Positions 26,997 through 36,149 of a stretch of 64,000 nucleotides of DNA are shown here, piece by piece. The notes beneath the pieces are model-generated. The model was not told where the DNA came from and searched no databases. It was given only the letters and a program-made list of their open reading frames with translations. The position numbers and the translations under genes are program-made. The stretch comes from Endozoicomonas gorgoniicola. Its GTDB lineage: Bacteria > Pseudomonadota > Gammaproteobacteria > Pseudomonadales > Endozoicomonadaceae. Location of the stretch: positions 1,258,501 through 1,322,500 of the forward strand of contig NZ_JAPFCC010000001.1 in NCBI RefSeq assembly GCF_025562715.2. Direction: 5' to 3'. Position 1 is the stretch's first letter, and each line of letters begins with the position of its first letter.

Positions 26997-27721
26997 TTAA
27001 CGTTGTTATACCAATGGCTGGTGCTGGTAGTCGTTTTGTCAATGCTGGGTTTATTAAGCCAAAACCTTTTATTGATGTAAATGGTAAACCTATGATTATC
27101 CGTGTTTTAGAAAATATTAACTTACCTAATGCTCGGTATATCCTCATCGCTCAAAGGAAACATTTACAATCTGAAGTTGATGTGGTTAAGGAAATCAAAA
27201 AAAGGTTTCAGGCAACATTTGTAGAAATTGATGGGCTTACTGAAGGCACAGTTTGCACAGTTTTGCATTCACGTAAATTGATTGACAATGATACACCTTT
27301 GCTAATTGCTAACTCAGATCAGTTAGTTGATTTTGAACCACAAGCTTTCGTTTCTGATTGTATTAGTCGAAATCTTGATGGATCAATACTGACCTTTGTC
27401 GATAAAACACAAGATTCAAAATGGTCATTTGCCCGTATTGATCAGGATGGTCTTGTTCAGGAAGTTAAAGAGAAAGAAGCAATTTCAGAGTTTGCAACAG
27501 TTGGTATCTACTTCTTTCGTAAAGGTGGTGACTTTATTGATGCTTCTATTTCCATGATATTGCATCAAGATCGTGTAAATGGGGAGTATTATACTTGTCC
27601 TACTTATAATTATTTGATTGCTGAAGGTAAACGAACTGGAATATTTAATATTCCACCTGATGCAATGCATGGAATTGGAACTCCTGATGATTTACAAATT
27701 TTCTTGAGTAAAACTACTTGA
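26993..27721 (+). CDS. Sugar-phosphate nucleotidyltransferase
   Basis: The 242-residue protein carries the full signature PMAGAGSRFVNAGFIKPKPFI, here split by two extra residues but with the loop Arg present, then EGTVCTVLHSRKLI, LLIANSDQLVDF (metal-binding Asp) and WSFARIDQDG. It is similar to the gene at 25922 across its whole length, including VGIYFFRKGGDFIDA and NGEYYTCPTYN blocks. With the HAD hydrolase, cupin and GDPD-like genes it forms a module that may make and attach an unusual activated group. Substrate unknown. Confidence 0.83.
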   Translation: MINVVIPMAGAGSRFVNAGFIKPKPFIDVNGKPMIIRVLENINLPNARYILIAQRKHLQSEVDVVKEIKKRFQATFVEIDGLTEGTVCTVLHSRKLIDNDTPLLIANSDQLVDFEPQAFVSDCISRNLDGSILTFVDKTQDSKWSFARIDQDGLVQEVKEKEAISEFATVGIYFFRKGGDFIDASISMILHQDRVNGEYYTCPTYNYLIAEGKRTGIFNIPPDAMHGIGTPDDLQIFLSKTT

Positions 27722-27848
27722 TTTACTGATTTTGCTTTTCTCTTCGCAAAGAGCTTCACGACCTTGGTTTTAACAGAATGATAAATATAGATACTGCAGT
27801 ATTGCTAACTTATTCCATATAACTAAAAAAAGTAACTAAATCTTTATT

Positions 27849-28883
27849 ATGACTACAGCTCTGATCACTGGCATAACAGGTCAAGATGGTGCCTATCTTT
27901 CTCAATTTCTCTTACAAAAAGGCTATAGAGTTTACGGCACCTACCGGCGTACATCATCCACTAATTTCTGGAGGCTTGACGATGTTGGTGTTCGTAACCA
28001 CCCAAATTTAAACCTGCTTGAGTATGATCTCACTGATTTGGGTTCAAGTGTTCGTCTGTTAGAGCAAGCTGAGCCTGATGAAATCTATAATTTGGCTGCA
28101 CAAAGTTTTGTAGGTGTTTCGTTTGATCAGCCTATTACAACAGCTCAGATTACTGGAATAGGCCCAGTAAACATACTTGATGCAATACGGATAGTTAATC
28201 CAAAAATTAAATTCTATCAAGCATCAACTTCTGAAATGTTTGGGCTGGTTCAAGAGGTGCCTCAGTCTGAAATTACTCCGCTTTACCCTCGCAGTCCCTA
28301 CGGTTGCGCTAAAGTTTATGCACACTGGATGACCATTAACTACAGGGAAAGTTTTGACATTTTTGCAGCTAGCGGAATCTTATTCAATCATGAATCGCCA
28401 CTACGTGGGCTCGAATTTGTTACCAGAAAAATAACAGATGGTCTTGCGCGTGTTAAGCTCGGCAGGCAGTCGCATATAGAGTTAGGCAATCTAGAGGCAA
28501 AGCGAGACTGGGGCTTTGCTAAAGATTATGTTGATGGGATGTGGCGTATGTTGCAGGCAGATGAGCCTGATACTTTTGTGTTGGCTACCGGAAGAACTGA
28601 ACGTGTTAAGGACTTTGTTGAGTTAACATGCAAAGCACTCGATTATCAAATAGTATGGGAAGGAAATGGTGTTGATGAGGTTGGTCTGGATGCTAATACT
28701 GGAAAAACAATAGTCAAAATAAATCCAAAATTTTACAGACCTGCTGAAGTTGATTTGCTGATAGGTAATCCTGATAAAGCAAAGAAAGTTTTAGGCTGGG
28801 AGGCTCATACACCATTAGAAAATCTATGTGCAATGATGGTTGAAGCTGATATGAATCGGGTTGAAAAAGGCGTTTCTTTCTAA
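27849..28883 (+). CDS. gmd: GDP-mannose 4,6-dehydratase
   Basis: Gmd converts GDP-D-mannose to GDP-4-keto-6-deoxy-D-mannose. The 344-residue extended SDR has GITGQDGAYLSQFL for NADP binding, the TYRRTSSTNFWRL segment, the catalytic STSEMFG and PYGCAKVYAHW (Tyr-x3-Lys), and LFNHESPLRG, all diagnostic of Gmd. It overlaps rmd by one base. A 127-base gap without recognisable features precedes it. Base composition recovers slightly here from the AT-rich core. Confidence 0.95.
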   Translation: MTTALITGITGQDGAYLSQFLLQKGYRVYGTYRRTSSTNFWRLDDVGVRNHPNLNLLEYDLTDLGSSVRLLEQAEPDEIYNLAAQSFVGVSFDQPITTAQITGIGPVNILDAIRIVNPKIKFYQASTSEMFGLVQEVPQSEITPLYPRSPYGCAKVYAHWMTINYRESFDIFAASGILFNHESPLRGLEFVTRKITDGLARVKLGRQSHIELGNLEAKRDWGFAKDYVDGMWRMLQADEPDTFVLATGRTERVKDFVELTCKALDYQIVWEGNGVDEVGLDANTGKTIVKINPKFYRPAEVDLLIGNPDKAKKVLGWEAHTPLENLCAMMVEADMNRVEKGVSF

Positions 28884-29773
28884 TGCGTACGGCTCTAATA
28901 ACAGGTATAACCGGGTTTACAGGGAGCTATCTGGCTGCTGAGTTGTCAGCAGCTGGTTTCGATGTATATGGAACCTCTTTCCGTAAAAATAAAGCACTTG
29001 ATAATAAAATATTTAATGTAGATTTGTGTGATATTGATACATTAAGAGACTTGATTGTTAAAGTATCACCCGACGTAGTAGTACACTTAGCTGCAGTCTC
29101 TTTTGTTGATCACAAGAACAAGGAAGAGATATATCGAACTAATATTATAGGGACGCATAATTTACTTACTTCATTGTCTGAAAATAAAAAAAAACCTGAT
29201 TCCGTATTGTTGGCCAGCAGTGCTAATGTTTATGGTGATAATTCCCTTGGTGAGATTATTGAATCTACACAACCATCACCTATAAATGATTATGCTGTCA
29301 GTAAGTTGGCCATGGAATATATGGCTAAACTGTGGTTGGATAAGCTTCCAATTTTTATTGTCAGGCCTTTTAACTACACAGGGATAGGTCAGTCCTCACA
29401 ATTCTTAATATCCAAGATCGTAGAGCATTACAGAAAGGGTGATGAGGAGATAGAACTTGGCAATATTGATATTTCTCGTGATTTCCTCGATGTAAGAACT
29501 GTAGCTGAATACTATCGAAGGCTTATTGAGATGGCACCAGTAGGAGAAACAATCAATGTGTGTTCCGGAAAGTCTATAAGCATAAGAGAGATACTGAAAA
29601 TTATGGATGATATTACTGGCTATAAAATTAAAGTAAATACCAATAGTTCTTTAATTAGAAGAAAAGATATCAAGTGTTTATGTGGTTCAAATAAATACTT
29701 AAATGAACTAGTTGGAGACCATCAGAAAATATCACTTCATGAAACATTACACTGGATGTACCAAGGGAAATAA
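28883..29773 (+). CDS. rmd: GDP-6-deoxy-D-mannose reductase (GDP-D-rhamnose synthesis)
   Basis: Rmd reduces the Gmd product to GDP-D-rhamnose. The 296-residue SDR has GITGFTGSYLAAEL, the LLASSANVYGDN strand with catalytic Ser, and DYAVSKLAMEYMAKLW (Tyr-x3-Lys), followed by RPFNYTGIGQSSQFLI and the ISRDFLDVRTVAEYY block. A GDP-fucose synthase would show different motifs (NVYG followed by ESALLTG-type), so Rmd is preferred; GDP-6-deoxytalose synthesis cannot be excluded. Confidence 0.85.
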   Translation: MRTALITGITGFTGSYLAAELSAAGFDVYGTSFRKNKALDNKIFNVDLCDIDTLRDLIVKVSPDVVVHLAAVSFVDHKNKEEIYRTNIIGTHNLLTSLSENKKKPDSVLLASSANVYGDNSLGEIIESTQPSPINDYAVSKLAMEYMAKLWLDKLPIFIVRPFNYTGIGQSSQFLISKIVEHYRKGDEEIELGNIDISRDFLDVRTVAEYYRRLIEMAPVGETINVCSGKSISIREILKIMDDITGYKIKVNTNSSLIRRKDIKCLCGSNKYLNELVGDHQKISLHETLHWMYQGK

Positions 29774-29779
29774 TAATTT

Positions 29780-30898
29780 ATGCGCGTTGGTATAGATGCC
29801 AGGTTACTCTCTGAACCATTAACAGGAATAGGACGATACACTAAAGAATTATCAGATAAACTGATGGATTACTCAAGTCAGCTTTACCTTTACTCTGCAA
29901 GGGATATCGATTCTCACAAGTGGGAAATAAATAATCCCAAAGTCAGGTCGGCTAACTTTCAGAGTCGTCTTGGGAGAATGTGGTGGTCACAAAGTTACTT
30001 ACCCTACTGGTCTGCCAAGGATCAGGTTGATGTCTTCTGGGGAGCAACACACAGGATACCCCGTTATCTTCCAAGGAATATTGCACGTGTTGTAACTATT
30101 CACGACCTCGTCTGGAAACATGCGGGGAACACTATGCGGCCTTTAAGTTATGTTGCTGAGAAAATGTTGATGCCTGATACTATTTATTCAGCTGACCGTA
30201 TTATCGCGGACTCCATCAGTACCTCAAAGGCAATTATCGATGAATACCCTGCGGTCTCAAAAAAAGTTCGTATTGTTTATCCGGGCACTTCCAGATTTCC
30301 TCCCCACCAAGAGTTCCAATCTTTAATAGTTTTTGGCATTGACCGACCCTATTTTCTTTTTGTAGGAACGCTGGAGCCAAGAAAAAACTTGTCCCGCCTT
30401 CTCAGAGCTTTTGCTTCTCTTGATGAAAGTATCAAAAAAAATAATCTACTCGTTATCGCAGGGGGAAAAGGCTGGGGGGGCGTTGATGCAGAAGCCTTAA
30501 TTCGACGTGAAAATCTACAAGGTCAGGTTAAAGTCGTTGGTTATGTTGATGATGGCTGGCTTGCTACTTTATATAGTCATGCCCGGTTCCTTGCAATGCC
30601 CTCACTTTATGAAGGTTTTGGCTTGCCGCTAGTTGAGGCAATGTCATTCGGTGTACCTGTTTTAACTTCTGATACTTCTTCCATGCCCGAAGTTGCAGGT
30701 GAGGCCGGAGTTCTTGTTGACCCTTTAGATGTTGAATCGATTGCTTCAGGGCTAACGAAATTTTTTGGTGACAATCATAGAGACTCTCTGGCAAAAAAAG
30801 CTGAACAGAGTGCCAGCAGGTTTACCTGGGAACAATCTGCTAAACAGCTATGGGCCATATTTGATGAGGCCAGAAAGGAAAGGTTGGGTTCCTGCTGA
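29780..30898 (+). CDS. GT4-family glycosyltransferase (probable mannosyl/rhamnosyltransferase)
   Basis: A 372-residue GT-B enzyme: acceptor domain begins MRVGIDARLLSEPLTGIGRY; the donor domain has VGTLEPRKNLSRLLRA, the KVVGYVDDGWLATLYSHA strand and E-x7-E in YEGFGLPLVEAMSFG. Enzymes of this type in D-rhamnan and mannan loci use GDP-mannose or GDP-rhamnose. Here it directly follows gmd-rmd, so a rhamnosyl donor is likely. It overlaps the next gene (ATGA) by one base. Confidence 0.88.
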   Translation: MRVGIDARLLSEPLTGIGRYTKELSDKLMDYSSQLYLYSARDIDSHKWEINNPKVRSANFQSRLGRMWWSQSYLPYWSAKDQVDVFWGATHRIPRYLPRNIARVVTIHDLVWKHAGNTMRPLSYVAEKMLMPDTIYSADRIIADSISTSKAIIDEYPAVSKKVRIVYPGTSRFPPHQEFQSLIVFGIDRPYFLFVGTLEPRKNLSRLLRAFASLDESIKKNNLLVIAGGKGWGGVDAEALIRRENLQGQVKVVGYVDDGWLATLYSHARFLAMPSLYEGFGLPLVEAMSFGVPVLTSDTSSMPEVAGEAGVLVDPLDVESIASGLTKFFGDNHRDSLAKKAEQSASRFTWEQSAKQLWAIFDEARKERLGSC

Positions 30899-32028
30899 TG
30901 AAAATAGCTGTCATCCATGACTGGTTAGTAACGTATGGTGGAGCTGAGAAAGTTCTCGAACAAATATTAACCATTTTTCCTGAAGCAGATTTATTTTCAC
31001 TAATTGATTTTGTTGAGAATGAAGAACGAGGATTTATAAAGGAAAAGATTGCAAAAACAACATTTGTTCAATCACTGCCATTGGCAAAGTCAAAATATCG
31101 CAACTATCTGCCACTTTTTCCAATTGCAATAAAGCAACATAAGTTGATGAAGTATGATATTGTGATATCCAGCAGTCATTGTGTTGCGAAAAATGTATCA
31201 ATTTCCTCTGGTCAACTTCATATCTGCTACTGCTATACACCTGCTCGTTATGCTTGGGATTTAGAAAGTCAGTACCTTTCGGAATCTGGAATACACGGAA
31301 TAAAAAAAATCTTTGTAGAATATTATTTAAAAAAATTCAGGTTGTGGGATAGAGAAGGTTCGAAAGATGTTGATTATTTCGTTGCTTGTTCAAATTATAT
31401 TTCTGAAAGAATAAGAAATGCTTATGATAAAAATTCTTACACAATATACCCTAATGTTTCAGTCAATGACTTTCAATTATTTGAAGACAAACATAATTAC
31501 TTTGTTACATGCTCAAGAGCTGTACCTTATAAAAAGATTGATCTAATTGTCAGTGCTTTTTCAAATATGCCAGATAAACGACTAATCGTCATTGGCGACG
31601 GCCCTGATTTTACAAAACTCCAAACAATTAAAACCCCAAATATCACCTTAATGGGGCATCAGCCATTCAATGTTCTAAAAGATACTATCCAAAAAGCACG
31701 AGCCTTCGTCTTTGCTGCCGAAGAAGATTTCGGCATTGCTCCGGTTGAGGCCATGGCTTGCGGAACGCCTGTGATTGCCTACGGTAAGGGTGGTTTATTA
31801 GAAACTGTAGTGAATAAAAAAACGGGAATTTTCTTTTACGAACAAACAGCTGACGCTCTTTCAAAAGCGGTGTTAGAATTTGAACAAACCCAACTGCTTC
31901 CACCGGCAGCTATCCGGGAACATGCACTTCAGTTTTCTTCTGAACGATTCAGAAAAGAGTTCTCGGAATTTGTGGCTCAATGCTGGAGTAAACATTGCGC
32001 TCTGAAATCTGAGCCTGAAGTTGAATAA
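30898..32028 (+). CDS. GT4-family glycosyltransferase
   Basis: The 376-residue protein begins MKIAVIHDWLVTYGGAEKVL, a form common in O-antigen GT4 enzymes. The donor domain has RAVPYKKIDLIVSAF, VIGDGPDF, MGHQPFNVLKDTIQKARAF, and E-x7-E in EDFGIAPVEAMACG. It is tightly coupled to the previous gene by an ATGA overlap and lies 35 bases before the initiating transferase. Acceptor and linkage cannot be inferred. Confidence 0.87.
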   Translation: MKIAVIHDWLVTYGGAEKVLEQILTIFPEADLFSLIDFVENEERGFIKEKIAKTTFVQSLPLAKSKYRNYLPLFPIAIKQHKLMKYDIVISSSHCVAKNVSISSGQLHICYCYTPARYAWDLESQYLSESGIHGIKKIFVEYYLKKFRLWDREGSKDVDYFVACSNYISERIRNAYDKNSYTIYPNVSVNDFQLFEDKHNYFVTCSRAVPYKKIDLIVSAFSNMPDKRLIVIGDGPDFTKLQTIKTPNITLMGHQPFNVLKDTIQKARAFVFAAEEDFGIAPVEAMACGTPVIAYGKGGLLETVVNKKTGIFFYEQTADALSKAVLEFEQTQLLPPAAIREHALQFSSERFRKEFSEFVAQCWSKHCALKSEPEVE

Positions 32029-32063
32029 AGTAAAGTCCCGTCCGGTCTGAGAATAATAAAAAC

Positions 32064-33440
32064 ATGCCCCAAGGATTCTCCCTAAGCCGCTCAAACCTCC
32101 CTGCCTTCCTGTTTATCGTCATGGATATCCTGATATCCTACCTGACTGCCAATACCGCTTTCTGGTTGAGGTTTGGATATGTTGAAACCAGCTTCAACTA
32201 TCAGTCCCTGAGTATCATCCATGTGTTTTTAGTGCTAGGAGCCTCCGGTATCATGGGTGTTTACCAGTCCTGGAGAGGTCGCCCTTTGTCGTTCTACCTT
32301 GGCTCTGTCATTTTCAGCTGGCTAATATCTTTCACATTATTAGTCGCTTTTCTGGTCATGACTAAATCTACTGAGCAATACTCCCGCTTATGGCTCGGCT
32401 CCTGGATTGTCACATCGATGTCACTGAGTATTCTTTACAGAGTACTGGTTAATGTATTCTTGCGCTCGATTCGTATAAGAGGAAGAAATTCCAAGCGGGT
32501 ATTAGTGATTGGGCGAGGCCGTAACTATGAGTCAATTATTCAGGATATGGGCCACCGTAACGAATGGGGCTATCGTCTTGATGTCTGCCTTAACTACGAT
32601 CAGGTTTCAGAGGCCTCTGCACTTGTCGAGAAGCAGCTTCTGAAAGATGATGATTTCGATGAATGCTGGCTTTGTCTCCCGCTGAAGGACAGCGGTATTA
32701 TAGAAGAAGTTATGTTTGCGTTACGCTTTCACACCATGGATATTCGTTACATGCCCGGTCTCAGGGATGTTGCCCTGCTTAATCACCGTGTTACCCCAAT
32801 CGCCGGGTTCTATTCTCTGGACCTGAGTTGCTCCCCGTTAAATGAATGGACTTCGGTCATCAAACGTACTGAAGATGTCGTCTTGTCTCTGGTTGCTATA
32901 CTCATTGCTTCACCGCTTATGCTGGTTATTGCCGGTCTGGTAAAAATTACATCAGATGGCCCTGTATTTTTCAAGCAAAGACGCTTAGGGGTAAATGGTG
33001 AACCTATTGATGTGTATAAATTCCGAACGATGCATGTACATAATGAAGTAGATGGAAAGGTAACTCAGGCTGTAAAAAACGACCGACGTCTAACGTCGAT
33101 TGGTGGTTTTCTACGAAGAAACAGTCTTGATGAGTTGCCACAGTTTCTTAATGTACTGAAGGGGAATATGTCCATAGTGGGGCCAAGGCCTCATGCGCTT
33201 GTCCATAATGAGCAATACAAAGAGCTTGTTGATTCTTACATGAAGCGACACAAAGTAAAACCCGGAATTACCGGGCTGGCGCAGGTTAATGGTTTTCGTG
33301 GTGAAACAGACACTTTGGTAAAAATGCAGAAACGGGTCGAGATGGACTTAAAGTATATCAACTCGTGGTCAGTGACACTTGATTTAAAGATTATATTGCT
33401 GACCGTTTTAAAAGGTTTCTCAGGTACTAGCGCTTACTAA
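32064..33440 (+). CDS. WcaJ-type undecaprenyl-phosphate sugar phosphotransferase
   Basis: This polyprenyl-phosphate hexose-1-phosphate transferase begins glycan assembly on the lipid carrier. The 458-residue protein has four N-terminal membrane helices (about 12-120), a Rossmann-like central region (VLVIGRGRNYESIIQDM), a fifth helix at VVLSLVAILIASPLMLVIAG, and the C-terminal catalytic domain: VFFKQRRLGVNG, YKFRTM, RRNSLDELPQF (catalytic Asp-Glu), and IVGPRPHA. It is the last gene of the operon. Donor is usually UDP-glucose or another UDP-sugar. Its 3' end overlaps an antisense wzz remnant. Confidence 0.93.
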   Translation: MPQGFSLSRSNLPAFLFIVMDILISYLTANTAFWLRFGYVETSFNYQSLSIIHVFLVLGASGIMGVYQSWRGRPLSFYLGSVIFSWLISFTLLVAFLVMTKSTEQYSRLWLGSWIVTSMSLSILYRVLVNVFLRSIRIRGRNSKRVLVIGRGRNYESIIQDMGHRNEWGYRLDVCLNYDQVSEASALVEKQLLKDDDFDECWLCLPLKDSGIIEEVMFALRFHTMDIRYMPGLRDVALLNHRVTPIAGFYSLDLSCSPLNEWTSVIKRTEDVVLSLVAILIASPLMLVIAGLVKITSDGPVFFKQRRLGVNGEPIDVYKFRTMHVHNEVDGKVTQAVKNDRRLTSIGGFLRRNSLDELPQFLNVLKGNMSIVGPRPHALVHNEQYKELVDSYMKRHKVKPGITGLAQVNGFRGETDTLVKMQKRVEMDLKYINSWSVTLDLKIILLTVLKGFSGTSAY

Positions 33441-33629
33441 GGGGAGCGGTAAAACAGAACTTACCTCTGCGCTGAAAGTTTTGGGAAGTATAAAAGAGAC
33501 TACGACTGCAATAAGTCCTGTCAGGATTGTCATTCCTATAATCAGTAACTTCTCCTGAAACAAATTCTCAAAGAGCTGAAATAAGTCTATTTCATCATCT
33601 CTGGGGTAAAACTCTTGATCCTGATGCAT
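33420..33629 (-). pseudogene. Truncated wzz (chain-length determinant) remnant
   Basis: From the ATG at 33629, with GGAAAG just upstream, the reading frame gives DDEIDLFQLFENLF followed by a membrane helix (LLIIGMTILTGLIAVVVSFI) and LPKTFSAEV. That is the start of Wzz/polysaccharide co-polymerase proteins, which are normally 300 residues or more. After about 50 residues the similarity ends and the frame runs antisense into the last codons of the WcaJ-type gene. Only the 5' end of a former minus-strand wzz is left, marking the right edge of the polysaccharide locus as a rearrangement point. A loss of wzz fits a switch to ABC-dependent export. Confidence 0.7.
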
Positions 33630-33837
33630 ACTAACTTTCCATTTTAAGCTTTTATTTTTAGCAGATAATAAGCATTTTTTGGTAATTTGGTGTCCATTGT
33701 CGTTTATGCCATAAAAATAACAATGGCACAACTGTTTCTAGCGGTGTAGGGCAGCGTAAAGACTGTTGTAACAGCTCCAGCCAATGGCTTTTGATGCTAT
33801 CCGCTGGAGCAGTTCTGATATTCCCCTGAATCAACAC

Positions 33838-34080
33838 CTACCGACAATAATCCAAAAATGCTTCCTCGGTATTCTCAAACCCGGCTTCCTTAGCAAGCTC
33901 CCAGGGGCGTACACACTTTTTGGCCCGTTCACACCAGGAATAGCCTGCCGAACCAATACATCCATGTGCGTCTCTATCGGACCCTGGCATACCTTTAGAA
34001 GTGGGTTTGGCGGGCTGATTTGTGCAACACCCGGTAAGAAGAAAACCGGCAACACATAAAATGGAAACGGCCTTAACCAT
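33838..34080 (-). CDS. Small cysteine-rich lipoprotein
   Basis: The 80-residue product starts MVKAVSILCVAGFLLTGC, a lipoprotein signal with lipobox LLTGC, so it is lipidated and probably in the outer membrane. The mature part has HGCIGSAGYSWCERAKKCVRPWELA, shown here as a C-x8-W-C-x5-C-x2-PWELA pattern, seen in small secreted proteins of unknown function. AGAGGA stands 8 bases before the ATG at 34080; a longer form starting at 34122 is less likely. No function can be given. The 208 bases between this gene and the wzz remnant hold only a GCTCCAGC/GCTGGAGC inverted repeat (33774-33810). Confidence 0.8.
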   Translation of the reverse strand: MVKAVSILCVAGFLLTGCCTNQPAKPTSKGMPGSDRDAHGCIGSAGYSWCERAKKCVRPWELAKEAGFENTEEAFLDYCR

Positions 34081-34265
34081 CAAAACATCCTCTTGAGTCA
34101 ACTTCTCTATGCTTACAACCATGTAAGATCAGCAGCAGATGGTAAACTATATGACTACCAATACACGAGCCTGAGTTTTTATCCGTTCAATGTTATGGGT
34201 CCGTTCGGCACGATGCGCCCTGAAGCTGCTATAGTGATGCTTCGTTAAAAAAATAAAATGAACAA

Positions 34266-36149
34266 ATGCAGTTACCTGTAACTCAGAGGCTGGTGCTGAG
34301 CCTTCTTTTCTCTACGATACTCGGCATGTTACCAGCAGCAACAGTAGCGAAGCCCTTACCTCCCACGAGTCATCCCTCTCATGGATTATCCCGGTTTGAT
34401 GAGCTGAAGTACCCATCTGACTTCAAACATTTCGATTACGTTAATCCCAATGCCCCGAAGGGTGGCCAGATCAGCCTGTTTGTCCATGGAACCTTTGATT
34501 CCCTGAACCCCTATTCTGCCAAAGGGATAACGCCAGCCCTTGCCCCATCCTACAACTACATGCGCTATGGTTTTTCCGAGTTGAATGAACCCCTTATGGT
34601 AGGAACCGGCCAGTACAGCCCGTCAGGGGATGAGATTCAGTCGGCTTATGGTTTAATTGCCCGTTCGGTTGAATACGCTGACGATAATCGCTGGATCATC
34701 TTTCACCTGCGTCCTGAAGCCCGTTTTCATGATGGCATACCGGTCACCGCAGACGACGTGGTGTTTTCTTACCATGAGCTGAAAGAGAAGGGGCATCCCC
34801 GGTACAGACTGCAATTAGAATCTGTTAAAACGGTAGAAAAACTCGACGATCACAAAGTTCGCTTCACTTTTAAACAGGCCGGGACACGATCACAGCTGCT
34901 CAGAGTGGCAGAGCTTCCGGTACTGCCCCGTCATTACTGGAGCAAACACGACATCAGCAAGTCCACGCCGGAACCTGCATTGAACAGTGGACCTTATAAA
35001 ATTACAGCGGTTAAGCCGGGCGTGTCTGTGACATTCAGTCGGGTTAAGGATTACTGGGGCAAGGATTTACCCGTTAATAAAGGGCGTTACAATTTCGATA
35101 AAATTACCCTCTGGTTTCATCGCGATTACCATATCGCGTTCGAATCGTTCAAAGCAGGCGGGCATGATCTGCACCTTGAAGTGATTGCTAAACACTGGAA
35201 TACCGGTTACAACTTTCCAGCGGTTCGGGAAGGCAAAGTCAGGAAGAGAGTGATTCCTCACCAGATGGCTTATGGCAGTTCGTTTATGTTTTTCAATACC
35301 CGCCGCAAGCCATTCAACGACCGGCGGGTACGACAGGCCATCAGCCTGATGTTTGATTTTGAATGGGTCAACAAGTCTATTTTCTACAATGCCTATAAAC
35401 GCTCACACAGCTATTTCCCCAATTCCCCTATGGCGGCAAAAGGCTTACCGGACAAGGCTGAAATGCAATGGCTTGACCCCTGGAAAGGGAAACTACCGCC
35501 TGATTTACTGACCCAGTCCTTTAAGCCCACCCAGACAGTCGGAAACGGCTCCATCCGGACTCAGCAGAAACAGGCATTAGCATTGCTGAAAGAAGCAGGC
35601 TGGGAACTCAGGGACAATACCCTCATACACCGGGAAACCGGCAAGCCCATGCGATTCTCCTTTCTGGAACAGGGTGCAGGCTCAGAAACCTATCTGCTAC
35701 CGCTGAAAAAAAATCTCGGCACCATTGGCATCGAAATGAATCTGGTTCGGGCGGATGCTGCACAATATATCCGACAGGTCAGGGAGCATGATTACGATAT
35801 GTTACTGCGTATATTGCCTCAGTCCCTGGCTCCGGGCGCTGAGCTGTTTGACTATTTCCATTCAGAACGGGCGGATGCAGAAGGCAGCCATAATTTAGCG
35901 GGCATAAAGCATCCGGCCATTGATGCGCTACTGGAAAAAATACCTGAAGCCAGAAGCAGCGCTGAATTAAAATCGTTGACCAGAAGCCTTGACCGAATCC
36001 TGCTCTGGGAACATTACGGTATTCCCAAGTGGTATTCTGACTCTATGCGAGTGGCGCACCGGGATGTGTTTGCCTGGCCAGAAAAAGCACCCATCTACAC
36101 AACGCCTTTCAGTACTTGGTGGCGGAAGGATTTGCCAGTCAAGAATTAA
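34266..36149 (+). CDS. Extracellular solute-binding protein, family 5 (YejA-like)
   Basis: A 627-residue periplasmic binding protein of the peptide/microcin C class. It has a signal peptide (LVLSLLFSTILGMLPAATVA, cleavage near residue 28), then the YejA-like opening GLSRFDELKYPSDFKHFDYVNPNAPKG written here in parts, the family-5 block RPEARFHDGIPVTADDVVFSY, and FNTRRKPFNDRRVRQAISL. YejA proteins bind peptides for the YejABEF importer. No permease or ATPase genes are beside it, so its partner transporter must be elsewhere. The ribosome-binding site is weak. Its 3' end overlaps xni, which is convergent, by 4 bases. Confidence 0.9.
   Translation: MQLPVTQRLVLSLLFSTILGMLPAATVAKPLPPTSHPSHGLSRFDELKYPSDFKHFDYVNPNAPKGGQISLFVHGTFDSLNPYSAKGITPALAPSYNYMRYGFSELNEPLMVGTGQYSPSGDEIQSAYGLIARSVEYADDNRWIIFHLRPEARFHDGIPVTADDVVFSYHELKEKGHPRYRLQLESVKTVEKLDDHKVRFTFKQAGTRSQLLRVAELPVLPRHYWSKHDISKSTPEPALNSGPYKITAVKPGVSVTFSRVKDYWGKDLPVNKGRYNFDKITLWFHRDYHIAFESFKAGGHDLHLEVIAKHWNTGYNFPAVREGKVRKRVIPHQMAYGSSFMFFNTRRKPFNDRRVRQAISLMFDFEWVNKSIFYNAYKRSHSYFPNSPMAAKGLPDKAEMQWLDPWKGKLPPDLLTQSFKPTQTVGNGSIRTQQKQALALLKEAGWELRDNTLIHRETGKPMRFSFLEQGAGSETYLLPLKKNLGTIGIEMNLVRADAAQYIRQVREHDYDMLLRILPQSLAPGAELFDYFHSERADAEGSHNLAGIKHPAIDALLEKIPEARSSAELKSLTRSLDRILLWEHYGIPKWYSDSMRVAHRDVFAWPEKAPIYTTPFSTWWRKDLPVKN

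Noticed and set aside
33784..34059. Plus-strand open frame opposite the small lipoprotein gene
   Set aside because: The minus strand has a lipobox signal peptide and a good ribosome-binding site; the plus frame has neither.
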